From NCBI GenBank assembly GCA_027604005.1, contig JADGJT010000505.1, positions 1,628-14,266 on the forward strand: a stretch of DNA of 12,639 bases, in the 5' to 3' direction. Shown piece after piece: positions 1-9,096 of this stretch. The stretch comes from Dinochytrium kinnereticum (taxonomy: Eukaryota; Chytridiomycota; Chytridiomycetes; Chytridiales; Chytridiaceae). The notes under the pieces are model-generated. The model made no database searches. It was not told the DNA's origin and was given only the letters and a program-made list of their open reading frames with translations. Every line of letters begins with the position of its first letter. Position 1 is the first letter of the stretch. The translations under genes and the position numbers were made by a program.

Positions 1-1080
1 CCCCCCAACCCACCCCCCCCCCCAACAAAACCCCCTGGGGGGCGGGCGCGCAGGGCGGTTCCTTGCAAAAGATGGAGAAAAGAGAACGAAGAACAAAAAA
101 GTGCGTTTTGACTCTTTTAATTTTGGCAAAAAAAGAAAAGAAAATAAAAGAAAAAAAAGAAAAAGAATCAATTCACAAAAGAGAAGGCGAACTGAAAGAC
201 CTCCGCTTCACGCTAACCGAAAACGACAACCAGATCCACCGTCTCTCACTTTGACCATCAACCATCAAAAAAAAAGAAGAAGAAGAAGAAAAAAAGAAAC
301 AAGGAGCCTACAGAAGAATAAGTAGGAGAAATGAAAGAACGAAAGAAAGAAAAGTCAACGGAGGAACGATGTTGGGATGAGAGGAGTGGACCGGCCCACA
401 CTTTTCCCTATCACAAAGAACACGAGAGGCTTTCGGAATTCCAGGTTGAAGAGATGAACGGTTCACGGGGGTGAGGGTGGTTAAACCATGCAAACCATCA
501 AAATGGCGGTTGAAGGCGCATTCGGAAGCAAAAAAAAGAAGAAGAAACAAAAAAAAAACAAAAAAAACCAAAACAAACTCGATTTGGCTGTTGAGTGATA
601 TTCTCTTGTGTGTGTGTGGGTTCTTTTGGAAACAAGACAACCAAAAAGGCTGTTTTTTGGGTGTTTTTTTGTTTTTTTGGCAAAATAAACATCACCCTCA
701 GCTCTTAAGAGGCACTCTGTAAAGGCATCTGGTTAGTTGGGGGGGCAAAAAAAGAAGGAAAAGGTAAGTAAAAGAAAGAAAAACAACAATAATGAACAAC
801 GTTCCAACTGATGGGTGGTAAGTGTGTTTCTTAGGGAAAAAAAAAAAGAAAGAAAAACAAAAGTGAAAAAACACCCACAAATTTCAGGATCGTTCGAGGA
901 GTGTGGCGAAAGCAAATACTCGGAAAAGTCCAAACAAAAACCCTCTCCATCTGTTGTTTTCCTTTTCCTTTGTGTTGGAGAAAGAATAAAATGAAATACC
1001 ACACTCCTTACAGGAAAATCATCAAAACAAAAAAAAAAGAAAAGAAGAAGTAGAAAACTGTGGAAAAGATAAATCGATGC
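1..1080. repeat. C-run and A/purine-rich low-complexity region, no gene seen
   Basis: The first 35 bases are almost only C and A, followed by a G-rich stretch. From about 65 to 1060 the plus strand is dominated by A and G, with A-homopolymers and AAG/GAA blocks (about 125-170, 266-300, 525-580, 836-865, 1027-1050). Open frames here are mostly Lys/Arg-rich on plus or Phe/Leu-rich on minus, as expected from composition alone. The more complex island at about 360-530 has no recognisable protein. No CCCTAA/TTAGGG telomere repeat is present, so the C-run is not a standard fungal telomere. Confidence 0.6.
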
Positions 1081-1084
1081 CTCT

Positions 1085-1090
1085 TTTATT
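1085..1090 (-). terminator. Candidate poly(A) signal AATAAA (minus strand)
   Basis: AATAAA on the minus strand overlaps the stop codon of the acidic-tail frame ending at 1086. The DNA beyond it is A-rich on the plus strand. It could serve a gene ending here or a long 3' UTR of the DUF1752 gene. Confidence 0.35.
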
Positions 1091-1534
1091 GGGGGGCCTT
1101 ATCAGCTTGAATCGCCTCACCCGCTGATGCTTGTGAGATGTCGCTGTCAGGAGACGTACCGTCATGTGTAAACTCTATTTCAGCACCAGTTGACCTATGA
1201 ACCATCATGTCAAGGGCAAGAAAAAAAAGCGGGGGAAGTGCGGGGGGTCGTTGTAAGTATCTCCGAACCCATAAAAAATATAGAAGGAAAAGAAAAGGCA
1301 AGCAAGACGAATGTAAACAACCAGGCAGGCGCGATGCCCGGTAATCCAGCCTCAATGCAATAAATAACAGGTGGAGAAAGAGTGGTGTGAGACCGCCCGC
1401 CTTTAAAATGCTGGTCAATGCCAAACGATTGCTGGATGAACTGCATTATTACCCCAAACATGAGCATGATGATATGGGCATCAGTGGCCTTGTTTTGAGA
1501 AGACCCATTCTGCCTGACAATTCTGTTGTATAGC
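1086..1534 (-). other. Possible 3' exon(s) of a membrane protein, unresolved
   Basis: On the minus strand an acceptor-like site (CTTGACGTGATACAG) ends at 1535. It opens a frame that runs to a stop at 1210 and would encode a basic segment, a hydrophobic helix around MLMFGVIMQFIQ, and a second around AWLFTFVLLAFSFPSIFF. A shifted frame ends at 1086 with an acidic, Ser-rich tail (SPDSDISQASAGEAIQ). An intron from about 1322 to 1196 could join the two. The nearest upstream donor (GGGAG|GTGTTT at 1634) fits in phase, but its exon has no usable start or acceptor. The minus strand is T-rich here, so hydrophobic frames can arise by chance. It could instead be 3' UTR of the gene ending at 1937. Confidence 0.2.
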
Positions 1535-1936
1535 CTGTATCACGTCAAGTGAGTATTTACAAAAAAGCAGAAAACTTGTGTAAAATGGCAGAATAATAAA
1601 GATCTCATAAATTAATTGATAATAAAAAAACACCTCCCGAACCCCATGACAATAACGATCAGGTAAAACAAAAAGACGTGATGCCCGTTTAAAACCAACA
1701 AAAATGATAGTAATAACAAAATCACGGGTTAAAAAACAAACAAGTTCCCTTAAAGGTCACAAAAGCAAACCCAAAGAGACTTAACAAAACAGGAATGCTT
1801 CGCAACCAATCATCAATTAAAAAGGGAAAGAGGCAATTTCGGGGACATCGCCCAGTCTTCGGAACAAAACCTGAAGAAGATGTAAGGTAGAGCAATGAAT
1901 CAACTATAAGCCTGGTTTGCTTATCACTACACATCA

Positions 1937-3798
1937 CTACCAGCAATACCCACTAAAGGATTCAGGGCTCCCCTCAGCCCTTGTCACCCTCCCCATTCCT
2001 CCGCTAAAGTGAAACGGCAACCTCCGATCACACATCACATTCTCCCTCAAACTCTCACTCCACCTCTCACCCTGCTCTCCAACCCTTTCAAAATAATTCA
2101 CATCCTCCACCTTGACCTTTGCGTAAGGGTGTCCCTCCACGCATCGCCAGTCTCCTAACACGGGGGCGATGGAACCTTGGTCAGTTTCCGCACCCATGGT
2201 GGAGAGGTTTTTAATGAGAGACGGATGACCCCTTCTTAAACCAGAGTTTTCCAGAGCAGCGGAGAGGAGGGATCGAGTAGATGTAGTTGTTGTGGTAGGG
2301 TTTGGCGATGACGCGCGGTGATTGTGGGTGGAGGGAAGAGTGAGTGCGGAATGGTCAAAGCGAGATGAAACAGTTGACGCGGAAAATGCGGAGGCGAAGG
2401 AGGATGACAGGGATGAAGTCGGGATCGTTGACGTTGGCAAACCAATCTTGGCAAACATGCTTTCTTCCTCTCTTTTTTGTCCACTGGCATCCGCAAAAGC
2501 ATCATCAACAGCTCCGTCATCGTCATCACTGTAATAAAACCTATCGTCTTCGTCCTCCATGTCGTCAGAGTAAGCGCCTTCTTCTTCGTCCGAATAAAAA
2601 TCAGACGCCCCCTCCGCATCCTCGTCGTCATATTCCTCATCCACAGATTCGGCATCATCGCATTGATTCGGAGATGCTGCTCTTGCCAATGCACTGGTGG
2701 TGGCTTGCTGCATGCCATCATCTGATGGTGTTCCAGAGGATGAGATAAAGAACTTGACACGCGGTGCTGGTGCGGCTGGTTTCACGGACGGAGGGATGCT
2801 GAGCTGAAGTTGTTGTTGAGAAAGATGGGGAAGGACGGCAACGTATCTCGGGTGCAGAGAGGTGTCGACGGGGACAATCGGTTGTGCGGTGGCGGTGAGG
2901 GCGGAGGGGAAGATGAATGGCTGGATCGGTTGCTGAAGTTGGAATTGTTGTTGTTCTGGTGTGGGGATGCGCGCGACGATCATGGATGCGGAGGAGGAGG
3001 AAGGGTTGAGACGCGTCAATCCTCTTGAAGATCGAACAGGCTTCAATAGCGAGGCAGGTGCCTGGGCGGGTGAAGAAGGAGCAGGGGGTACAGCGATGGG
3101 GGCGTAGGACGATGTTGCTCGTGATGGTGTTGAGGGTGAAGGTGTTCTGCGAACCGGAGAAGGGGGAACATGCGTGATGGGACGACAAGAGTCTGAGGGA
3201 TGTGGAGAGAGCGGCGAGGAGGGGTTTGAGGAGGAGGTGGTGGAGATGCACGAGGCGAAGAGGTCCACGGGTCCCGAGTGGCGACTTGATCGGAACCACA
3301 GCCTGTCATGGGAATTAATTAATTTGAGTAAATTCAAAATAGAAATTTGAAGAAATGTTTCAGGCAGCGTTCCATAAACAGTCTGCAGGCAGCAACGTGA
3401 TTGGGGCAGATGATTTGGAGCAGAGGCTGCTGCTGCCCTCTCCACCCGCCACAACCACCGCCATCACGGCGAGCGAGCATCGACAGAGACGTCCATGCCC
3501 TCCACCGCTTGTGGCAAAGCAACAACAGATGGAATCAGAATGATTGCTCACCTCCAGCTCATGTTCTCCAAGCGCCGGCCATTCTCGAGATTATCCTTCA
3601 CCTTTGTAAACACTGTAAAACACGAGTTGATCAGAAATCTGTTGAATAACAAAAAAGGGGAGAGAACGGGGAAAGGGGTGTAGATGTGATTTTCCCACCT
3701 GCCCATATTGTGGAGATGTCAGCCTCGTCAATGCACTTTAGCTTCTCGAGGTTGCTGAATGCCAGTGTGAGCACGGGCTCAGCCAGCAAGGCGGGCAT
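1937..3798 (-). CDS. DUF1752 (areA GATA-like) fungal regulator, 3 exons
   Basis: Model: exons 3798-3699, 3612-3552 and 3302-1937 (minus), introns of 86 and 249 nt, 508 residues. Phases agree: GCAG|GTGGGA to TTTTACAG|TG, and TGGAG|GTGAGC to ATGACAG|G. Splicing rebuilds residues 24-58 with the family core VFTKVKDNLENGRRLENMSW followed by RLWFR, the conserved block of PF08550 found in AreA-type and TOR/nitrogen-related fungal proteins. After it come a Ser/Pro-rich disordered stretch (about 70-165), a Gln-rich patch (170-180), APRVKFFISSSG (231-242), an acidic segment (269-320) and a C-terminal block, SESLRENVMCDRR (469-481), that resembles DUF3295-type C termini. RVKF (235-238) fits the RVxF docking motif of protein phosphatase 1. 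There is no GATA zinc finger, so it is probably a signalling adaptor rather than a DNA-binding factor. The domain call is firm; the function is inferred. The ATG follows an acceptor by 2 nt, so a further 5' exon is possible. Confidence 0.85.
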
Positions 3799-3799
3799 G

Positions 3800-3824
3800 G
3801 CTGCAAGGTGTAGCGCGAGGTTAG
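3800..3824 (-). other. Branch point and 3' splice site just before the start codon
   Basis: On the minus strand a perfect CTAAC (3824-3820) is followed by CTACACCTTGCAG. The exon would begin at 3800, with the ATG at 3798. This predicts an intron in the 5' UTR or an extra 5' coding exon. A candidate donor, GTGTGAGCC, lies near 4240, about 440 nt upstream, with the purine-rich tract inside the intron. The donor is not certain. Confidence 0.45.
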
Positions 3825-4116
3825 GTTGATGTTTGGAGGACGGGATGTTGCTTTGCTGACGAGTGTTTGGATGGGTTTATCCAGTGCAATCGGTCAGTCC
3901 TAGTTGCAGGTCGGCAGACGGTCAGTGGGTTGCTTGCCAGCGAGGCCAATGGGCGGGAGGCAGCGAGGGGCAGAGGACGGCAAGCAGCAGAGAGATGACG
4001 TCCTCGCAGGAGACGCACGACGGGATGCTGGTGTGAGTGGAAGGGGTGGATGGACGATGGTTGAGCGATGATATTCAAGGGGCGGGGGCAGATTGGGAGG
4101 GAGGAGGAGAGTTTTA

Positions 4117-4201
4117 TTTCCTTTTTTCTTCTTTCTTTTCTTCTTCTTCTTCTTCTTCTTCTTCCTCCTCTCCTCCTCCTCCTCCTCCTTCCTCCTCTTC
4201 T
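4117..4201. repeat. 85-nt pure pyrimidine tract, (TTC)n/(TCC)n
   Basis: Every base from 4117 to 4201 is C or T on the plus strand, with runs of TTC (about 4139-4163) and TCC (about 4164-4198). The minus strand, the sense strand of the DUF1752 gene, is therefore GAA/GGA-rich. It is preceded by a purine run (about 4095-4111) that could partly pair with it. Six-frame translations here are Ser/Phe or Arg/Lys artefacts. It lies in the 5' UTR, intron or promoter of the DUF1752 gene. Confidence 0.9.
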
Positions 4202-4329
4202 GCTCTTCACATGCCTGCCATCCGCCGCTGTTGCGCGGCTCACACAAATGCATGAATATTTACGAGAATATCCCGCAGATGCAAATATTTGCTGGGGAGC
4301 ACCACCGCGTGCATGTTGCTGTCACACGG

Positions 4330-4337
4330 TGACGTCA
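4330..4337. promoter_or_regulatory. Perfect CRE palindrome TGACGTCA
   Basis: The 8-bp palindrome is the consensus for CREB/ATF-type bZIP factors, which fungi use in stress and nutrient responses. It lies about 530 bp upstream of the DUF1752 start. One 8-mer can occur by chance; its position upstream of a regulator gene is the only support. Confidence 0.35.
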
Positions 4338-4424
4338 ATCCCTCCCACCTCTGAAGTCCAATAAACAATGCAACCCGCGGGTAAACCGGGTTCTTCCAAG
4401 GCCATCATCTGTAGCAGCTGTGCG

Positions 4425-4430
4425 CACGTG
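4425..4430. promoter_or_regulatory. E-box CACGTG within GCACGTGC
   Basis: The palindrome CACGTG, flanked symmetrically by G and C, is the consensus of basic helix-loop-helix factors (Pho4/Cbf1/USF type). It lies 88 bp upstream of the CRE relative to the DUF1752 gene. The next bases (4442-4460) hold two copies of AAAATATTT separated by one C. Function is inferred from the motif only. Confidence 0.3.
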
Positions 4431-5272
4431 CTGCCGCCAGTAAAATATTTCAAAATATTTTATCTTGTTTGTTTATTTCTTTATTGAATATCATCCGCCC
4501 ATCACATCCATCACATGCCGTTCCTGCTGCTGAATGTGTTTATTGACATCCCATTGACCACATGAATACTTGATTCCTTTTTGTCAATTAGAACATCTCG
4601 AGTGGGATGCTGCTCCTTTCCCCGTCAGAGTGAGCATCTCCCTTCCTTCCTGTTGGCTGCTTGAGGAGGAAAGCCCATAATAGTGGATTTAGTGGTGATG
4701 GAGAGGTTGGTGTATTTGTTTGCTTGATGGATGTTTAGATAATGTGAAGGTCACGCAGATGGTGCAGTGCAGGTGGGCTTTCATATGACGAAATAGAACA
4801 AAAAAAAAAATAACCAAATCCAACCATCCACGCCTCAGAAGCACGGGTCCAATGCGACCAGCAGATGACGGCAAGAACCGCCGGAACCAGTTCGGCACAT
4901 GCTCTGCGGACGGATATTCCCCAGCAAATTCTCGCTGTCTGACATGAAGAACGGGTGAAAATCCATCCCGTGAGGAATGAATCAATACGCAACAAGAATA
5001 ATAAGAATAATGAATGGGTGTGACATGAGCCATGTGATTTTTCATGAGGCGTCCCCCATGACACTCCTTCCATCCGATCATCTTCCATAAATAAGGCTTT
5101 CAACAACACATAGGTGGTGGTACCTAAGTACAGGTTTATTCCACTGGGCGAGTCTTTGGACCAAAACAAGTATAAAGTTAATACCTATCCATATCAACTG
5201 TTTACACACGGCCCCCATCAGTAAATAAAGGCTCATCAGGTTTTTTCCCCTCTTGTCTCCATTCTCTATTCC
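4431..5272. other. No supportable gene; upstream or intergenic DNA
   Basis: Frames of 130 and 144 codons overlap on the minus strand (5081-4689 and 5169-4735) but encode no recognisable domain and run into an A10 homopolymer (4800-4809). A third minus frame, starting at 4968 with MDFHPFFMSDSENLL, is open for 43 codons only. No splice-site set joined any of these. Nothing else was recognised. Confidence 0.4.
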
Positions 5273-5530
5273 CTAAAGCCAGCTGGGTGTCTCGCATACC
5301 CTTCCAACGGGAGACCTGGGATTAGAGGTCACCAGAGAGAAATTTGTGTGTGTATGTTCATGCAGCGTCTGTAGAGTATCATCAGGAGCATTTGAACGGC
5401 GGGGGAGAAAGGGCACGGTGATGCGGATGAGGATATGCAGGACTACCTTTGTCTGTTCACTCTTTTGTCTAGCCGTTTCTACTCTCCTCTTGTCAATACA
5501 CCGTCTGGTTAATACTTTTCCCATGTCCAT
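5273..5530 (-). CDS. Small ORF of 85 codons, doubtful
   Basis: ATG-initiated frame on the minus strand, preceded by AT-rich DNA, with a basic N-terminal half (MDMGKVLTRRCIDKRR) and a Ser/Pro/Thr-rich end (VTSNPRSPVGRVCE). The middle 78 nt start with GTAGTC after AAAG and end in CTCTACAG, so they could be an in-frame intron. A GTAG-type donor is used elsewhere in this window. No domain is recognised and no poly(A) signal follows. An overlapping plus-strand frame (5346-5549) is equally unconvincing. It could be a small orphan gene or chance. Confidence 0.15.
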   Translation of the reverse strand: MDMGKVLTRRCIDKRRVETARQKSEQTKVVLHILIRITVPFLPRRSNAPDDTLQTLHEHTHTNFSLVTSNPRSPVGRVCETPSWL

Positions 5531-5549
5531 TGTTCAAATATGTGTTTAA

Positions 5550-7981
5550 TAAATATTTAAAAGTAATAAATAAGTGCATCAAGAGGACGATCACGCGTGA
5601 GGAACGTTGTTGCTGATCATCAGCAACATCACCACCCAGTGTTGCATTCCCATCATCCACTCATTCGTCACTTAACAGTTGCATTCTCTTTGATGCATTT
5701 ATTGCATTGGCTGCAATGTGTGCATTCATGCAAATCAGTTGCTTACCGAAAGGATTTTCGATGCGTGAAGACGAATGAATGTATTTATTTAATAATAATC
5801 CTATTCGGCCATCCGGCGGTCAGTTTGGTTGAGGCGAGGCATGACTGTTTGATGACATGACAGTCAATGTGACAATCCCGTGGTGTATCGGGAAGTGGAG
5901 GCACACGATCGATGGATATTGCATTAAACATTTATTTATTCATTCGAGACGGTCACTGGCTGGTTGGCTGACTTCCTGACTCGTGTGGGGTCATCATGTC
6001 CCGATGGAAGGAGGGACTGTGGATGGACATATGGATATGCACATGCACGGACGGAGGGCGCAAGACCAAATTTAACACTTCATGACATCGATGCATGAAT
6101 CAAAGAGACCCCAACACCGCACACCTCTTCCCCAACCTCATTTCCTATTCTGCCAATAACATCAATGCCTCTCCTGCGTCGCTTTCCTTATTCCATCTCC
6201 GAATCAACACTGTTTGCTCACACGACTTTCACGCGCATCTATCTCCCCGCTCATTCCTTCCCAGCCATACTTCTTACACCAATCAGGTAATCAACCTAAC
6301 ACCGAAGTAATGCACCTCCTTCAATCTCCGTCAACCCCACTCCAAGCTTTCACATGGGACCAAGCACAGAAAAAATAACAATACACCTTGGAAATATTTC
6401 ACCTCTGTAACACACAGATATTCCATCGATACTTTCTTTTGGAAAGTTTTTATGTAAAAGAAAGCCCTTGCAGGATTTTTAACCCACCAAAAGCCTTCTG
6501 GTGACGAACCTATGGATAAAGGAGTTGGAAGTTCAACGTATGAGGCTTGCCTTTTTCACCCTTATATTACACGGGGTTTTTGCTGGGGCCTCTCTTGAGA
6601 CATGGCTTGAGACATCAACCCACTGATTCTGGTGGAAGGCTTTGATTTTTTTTGATAATATTATTATTTTAATTCGAACTCATTATACCCATCCTGGCTT
6701 TCTTTCGTGATTGCATGACGTGATATCGATATCGTAGAAAGCAAGCCCTACTTGAATAACCAATCTCTGTGTTTACTAGTTGTGTTGTATGTACCTTTCC
6801 TTTCCATTTATGCTCCCCAGTTTCAGCCCTTACAGAGGTACATTTTTGGGAATGAGGGTTCTGAACATTATGTGTAAGCACAGTAATATTAAATAGGCAA
6901 AACTTAAAAGCACGTCACTTTGCAGCCTTGTTAGCGATTGATTTCGACTGTGATATTCAAAGCAAAAACGATCTCCTGGATCAGCAGGTAGATGAGCGGG
7001 GTGCATTGAGCACTCAAAACTCTAAAAAGGTTAAACACTTCTCCTCCCGCTATGCCTAATAATAATAATACACACAAAGTTTCGACAACTGATCACCTGC
7101 GCTCGACATATACCCTCATATTTATGAACCACCTCTTGAAAATATCAAAAATGGATCATCATGCTGCTTTCTTGATGCAGTGCATCGAAAGCCCAGAGTG
7201 TTCGAACTCAAACAAAATAAAAGAAGCAAGCAAACGCATTGGAATACATAAGACGCGTTACAGAGATCAGCCATCACATAGCATCACCAGATGATCATTA
7301 CTGAAGTGTGATAGATAAAGTTGCGTTGTCGCAAAGATCGCCAATGCTACTTTGATGAGAAGCACAAAACTTTAAACATTATAGAATCTGTGTCCGTCCA
7401 TTAAAAACAGAAATGATAAACCCCGTATGAAAGCATACTTTTATACTAACAGCAGAAAAAATATACAAAAAGCCCAACACTGGTGCATGCATTGTCGAGT
7501 TTAAACAAGACTGATTAAGGCACAGAAAAGATGTGGCAATAAATTAAAAACAGCCCCCCACTGTTGGAAGGCGAGTTCCAAATGTGGCCAGAAGAGGGAT
7601 GATGGAGTCATATGAATCTTCGTACTGCCAATGTTATGTACCTACGTATTCTCTTGTTAAATAGCAAATAGAGCTTGCATTGATGCGTGTCGGAAGATTT
7701 TATCGGCGCAAGTCCTTAGAAACCAGCCTATGATTTACTGAAAATAGTTGTGAGGAAGGCACGAGGTTCACTGGGGGATTCAAACGAGAATGGAAAGCTG
7801 CAGTACTTTGAAACTATTGCTAAACTCACCAATGAAAATAACGTCTACCTGCCGAAGTATTGACGCTTAAGGCATTTTGACACGATATAGAATAACAGTT
7901 CATATCCCAAAAGGAAGGCATCTTGTCAATGTACACCCCAAGCCGAAATAGGCGACGAAAAGATGCCTAATTCACTTAAAG
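5550..7981. other. Long stretch without a supportable gene
   Basis: About 5550-6100 is rich in ATGCAT/TGCA/GCAT words and AT-rich TTTATTTA motifs. A 71-codon plus frame at 6095-6310 is Ser/Asn/His-rich without a domain. At 6789-6822 there is an intron-like GTATGT...CCCCAG of only 34 nt, inside frames of weak coding character. A plus frame of 80 codons (7052-7294, ATG start, Asn-rich then MDHHAAFLMQCIESPEC) is the best single ORF but has no recognisable family. Minus-strand donors at about 7840 (GGCAG|GTAGAC) and 7829 (CATTG|GTGAGT) hint at another spliced gene. None of this reaches annotation level. Confidence 0.4.
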
Positions 7982-8572
7982 TTAGGCGGAAAGGTAGGAG
8001 CTTTCAATGCACTTAGATAGTCGCCCAATCTTCTCTTCTTTAAACCATACATTAATCGCTTTTCCACCTTCATTCTTTGGAATAACAATTAAAACTTCTT
8101 TGATGCTTCTTCAACTTTCTTTATTGTGAAATCCATGGGAATTTCAAAGACAGCACAGTTGCCAAGAAGTGAGGAGAACATGGAATATTGAAGGGCGGAG
8201 AACGGCTCCCAGAGAAGAAGAGAGAAAAACGCGATGCTAGATACCTCAAGCGTGAATACCTGGTATACCAGCATTGATTCTACATTTGCAGTAAAGATAT
8301 CAGCACAGCTGCAGGAGTTCTGACATTTAAATCTACAAAAGAGTTGAAGACCACATAAAGATACCAATGGTGGAGCCCATGCATCTACATCCCCTGATAC
8401 TCCTATTACATTCACTGTTTTTCCTAGCAAGGGCAACTCCTAGCAAAGCTATGGAAGATATACAAACCTTACAGGGCATTTCGGAAGTTTGGAAGTGTAG
8501 GAGCCATCCATTTGTTATCGAGGTCGTACAGTGTCAAAGGTCCAATATTTAAAGACGCATCCAAATTCCATG
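7982..8572 (-). pseudogene. Kelch-like and other coding-like pieces, frames not joinable
   Basis: A 100-nt candidate exon (8572-8473) lies between an acceptor (GGCGTCTAG) and a strong donor (CCCT|GTAAGG). It reads GPLTLYDLDNKWMAPTLPNF, which resembles the Y-D-x-x-x-x-x-W strand of a Kelch repeat. Downstream, a frame from about 8424 reads VNVIGVSGD, like the next Kelch strand (xVIGG), but the phases do not match. That frame runs on through hydrophobic residues to a stop at 8089. A third frame (about 8096-7982) ends KAINVWFKEEKIGRLSKCIE and eight further residues. Possible explanations are a decayed gene, a sequencing frameshift, or exons I assigned wrongly. Plus-strand readings also look partly protein-like, so even the strand is uncertain. 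Confidence 0.25.
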
Positions 8573-8821
8573 CTAGACGCCAAGGTTGAAGAGGAAGCAA
8601 ATTACTCACATTATCATCTCATATTCCGCAGGTTGTGGTGGATGCAGGGTGCCAATGCATTTCGTTGCCCGCATCCCTTTGCGAGACTGCAAAGAAAAAC
8701 AGGAACCTCCTTTGCACTTCAAAGAAAAAATGGTGAAAAGTGGGTGAAGTCTGACCGATCGCAGCATCCATTTCATTGTTTACTCATAAGCCACTCAAAA
8801 AAAGTGCACATGCAGACCACT

Positions 8822-9096
8822 CTATTTCGTGGACGCCAGAGACAGGTAGGAGGGGTCTGAGTGGCATTCCCATCGCTCCTATGGAGAAGGGAAGGTGCCA
8901 GGAAGCGTCTCAGCCGTGTTTCAGTAAGAATTCCACTGGTCCCAGTCTTCTTCTTCGCCTCTCCTACACGCGACTGGCAGCCATTGACTGGTTATTTTTG
9001 AATGGGGATATGACGGTAGGGTTTCTTACCTCCAATATACGGATTAAGGAAGGTTCCGCCAGATTTCCTGGCAATTGGAGGTTTGAGTAGGCTCAT
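8822..9096 (-). CDS. Putative 5' exons of an unidentified spliced gene
   Basis: Minus-strand exon 9096-9030 starts at an ATG that has an in-frame stop upstream. It ends at a near-ideal donor, TTGGAG|GTAAGA. A 42-nt intron (acceptor AAAATAACCAG at 8988) joins it in phase to an exon opening at 8987 that stays open past 8822. The product starts MSLLKPPIARKSGGTF and continues through NPYIGVNGCQSRV and SGILTETRLRRFLAP. It is basic and no family is recognised. A following exon could begin at 8716 or 8686 and end at ATAAT|GTGAGT (8610), in phase with a weak donor at 8821. Beyond that the model breaks. It may be the start of the locus ending at 7982. The intron length matches the FOP gene's introns, which is the best support. 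Confidence 0.35.

Noticed and set aside
63..325. Lys/Arg-rich plus-strand frames
   Set aside because: They follow A/G-rich low-complexity DNA and appear in overlapping frames with no domain.
308..1002. Phe/Leu-rich minus-strand frames resembling membrane proteins
   Set aside because: They are the complement of A-rich tracts; the hydrophobicity comes from TTT/CTT codons, and several frames overlap.
2236..3299. Long minus and plus frames overlapping the DUF1752 third exon
   Set aside because: They are shadows of the real exon in other frames; His/Arg- or Met/Thr-rich with no family match.
3303..3454. Upstream extension of the DUF1752 last exon to an ATG at 3454
   Set aside because: It would replace the conserved DUF1752 block. 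The spliced exons at 3798-3552 restore the family core in phase, so this stretch is intron.
3821..4364. Frames of 72-140 codons on both strands around 3.8-4.4 kb
   Set aside because: Most of each is poly-Ser, poly-Phe, poly-Arg or poly-Lys from the pyrimidine tract.
5273..5345. tRNA-like look of the stretch with CCAGCTGGG and GGGAGACCTGGG
   Set aside because: No cloverleaf with matching acceptor stem, anticodon arm and T-loop (GTTCRANNC) could be drawn.
5580..6090. Frequent ATGCAT/TGCAT words
   Set aside because: The copies are irregularly spaced and do not form a tandem or CRISPR-like array.
6722..6733. Perfect 12-bp palindrome GATATCGATATC
   Set aside because: A single short palindrome in AT-rich DNA with no partner or nearby gene; chance cannot be excluded.
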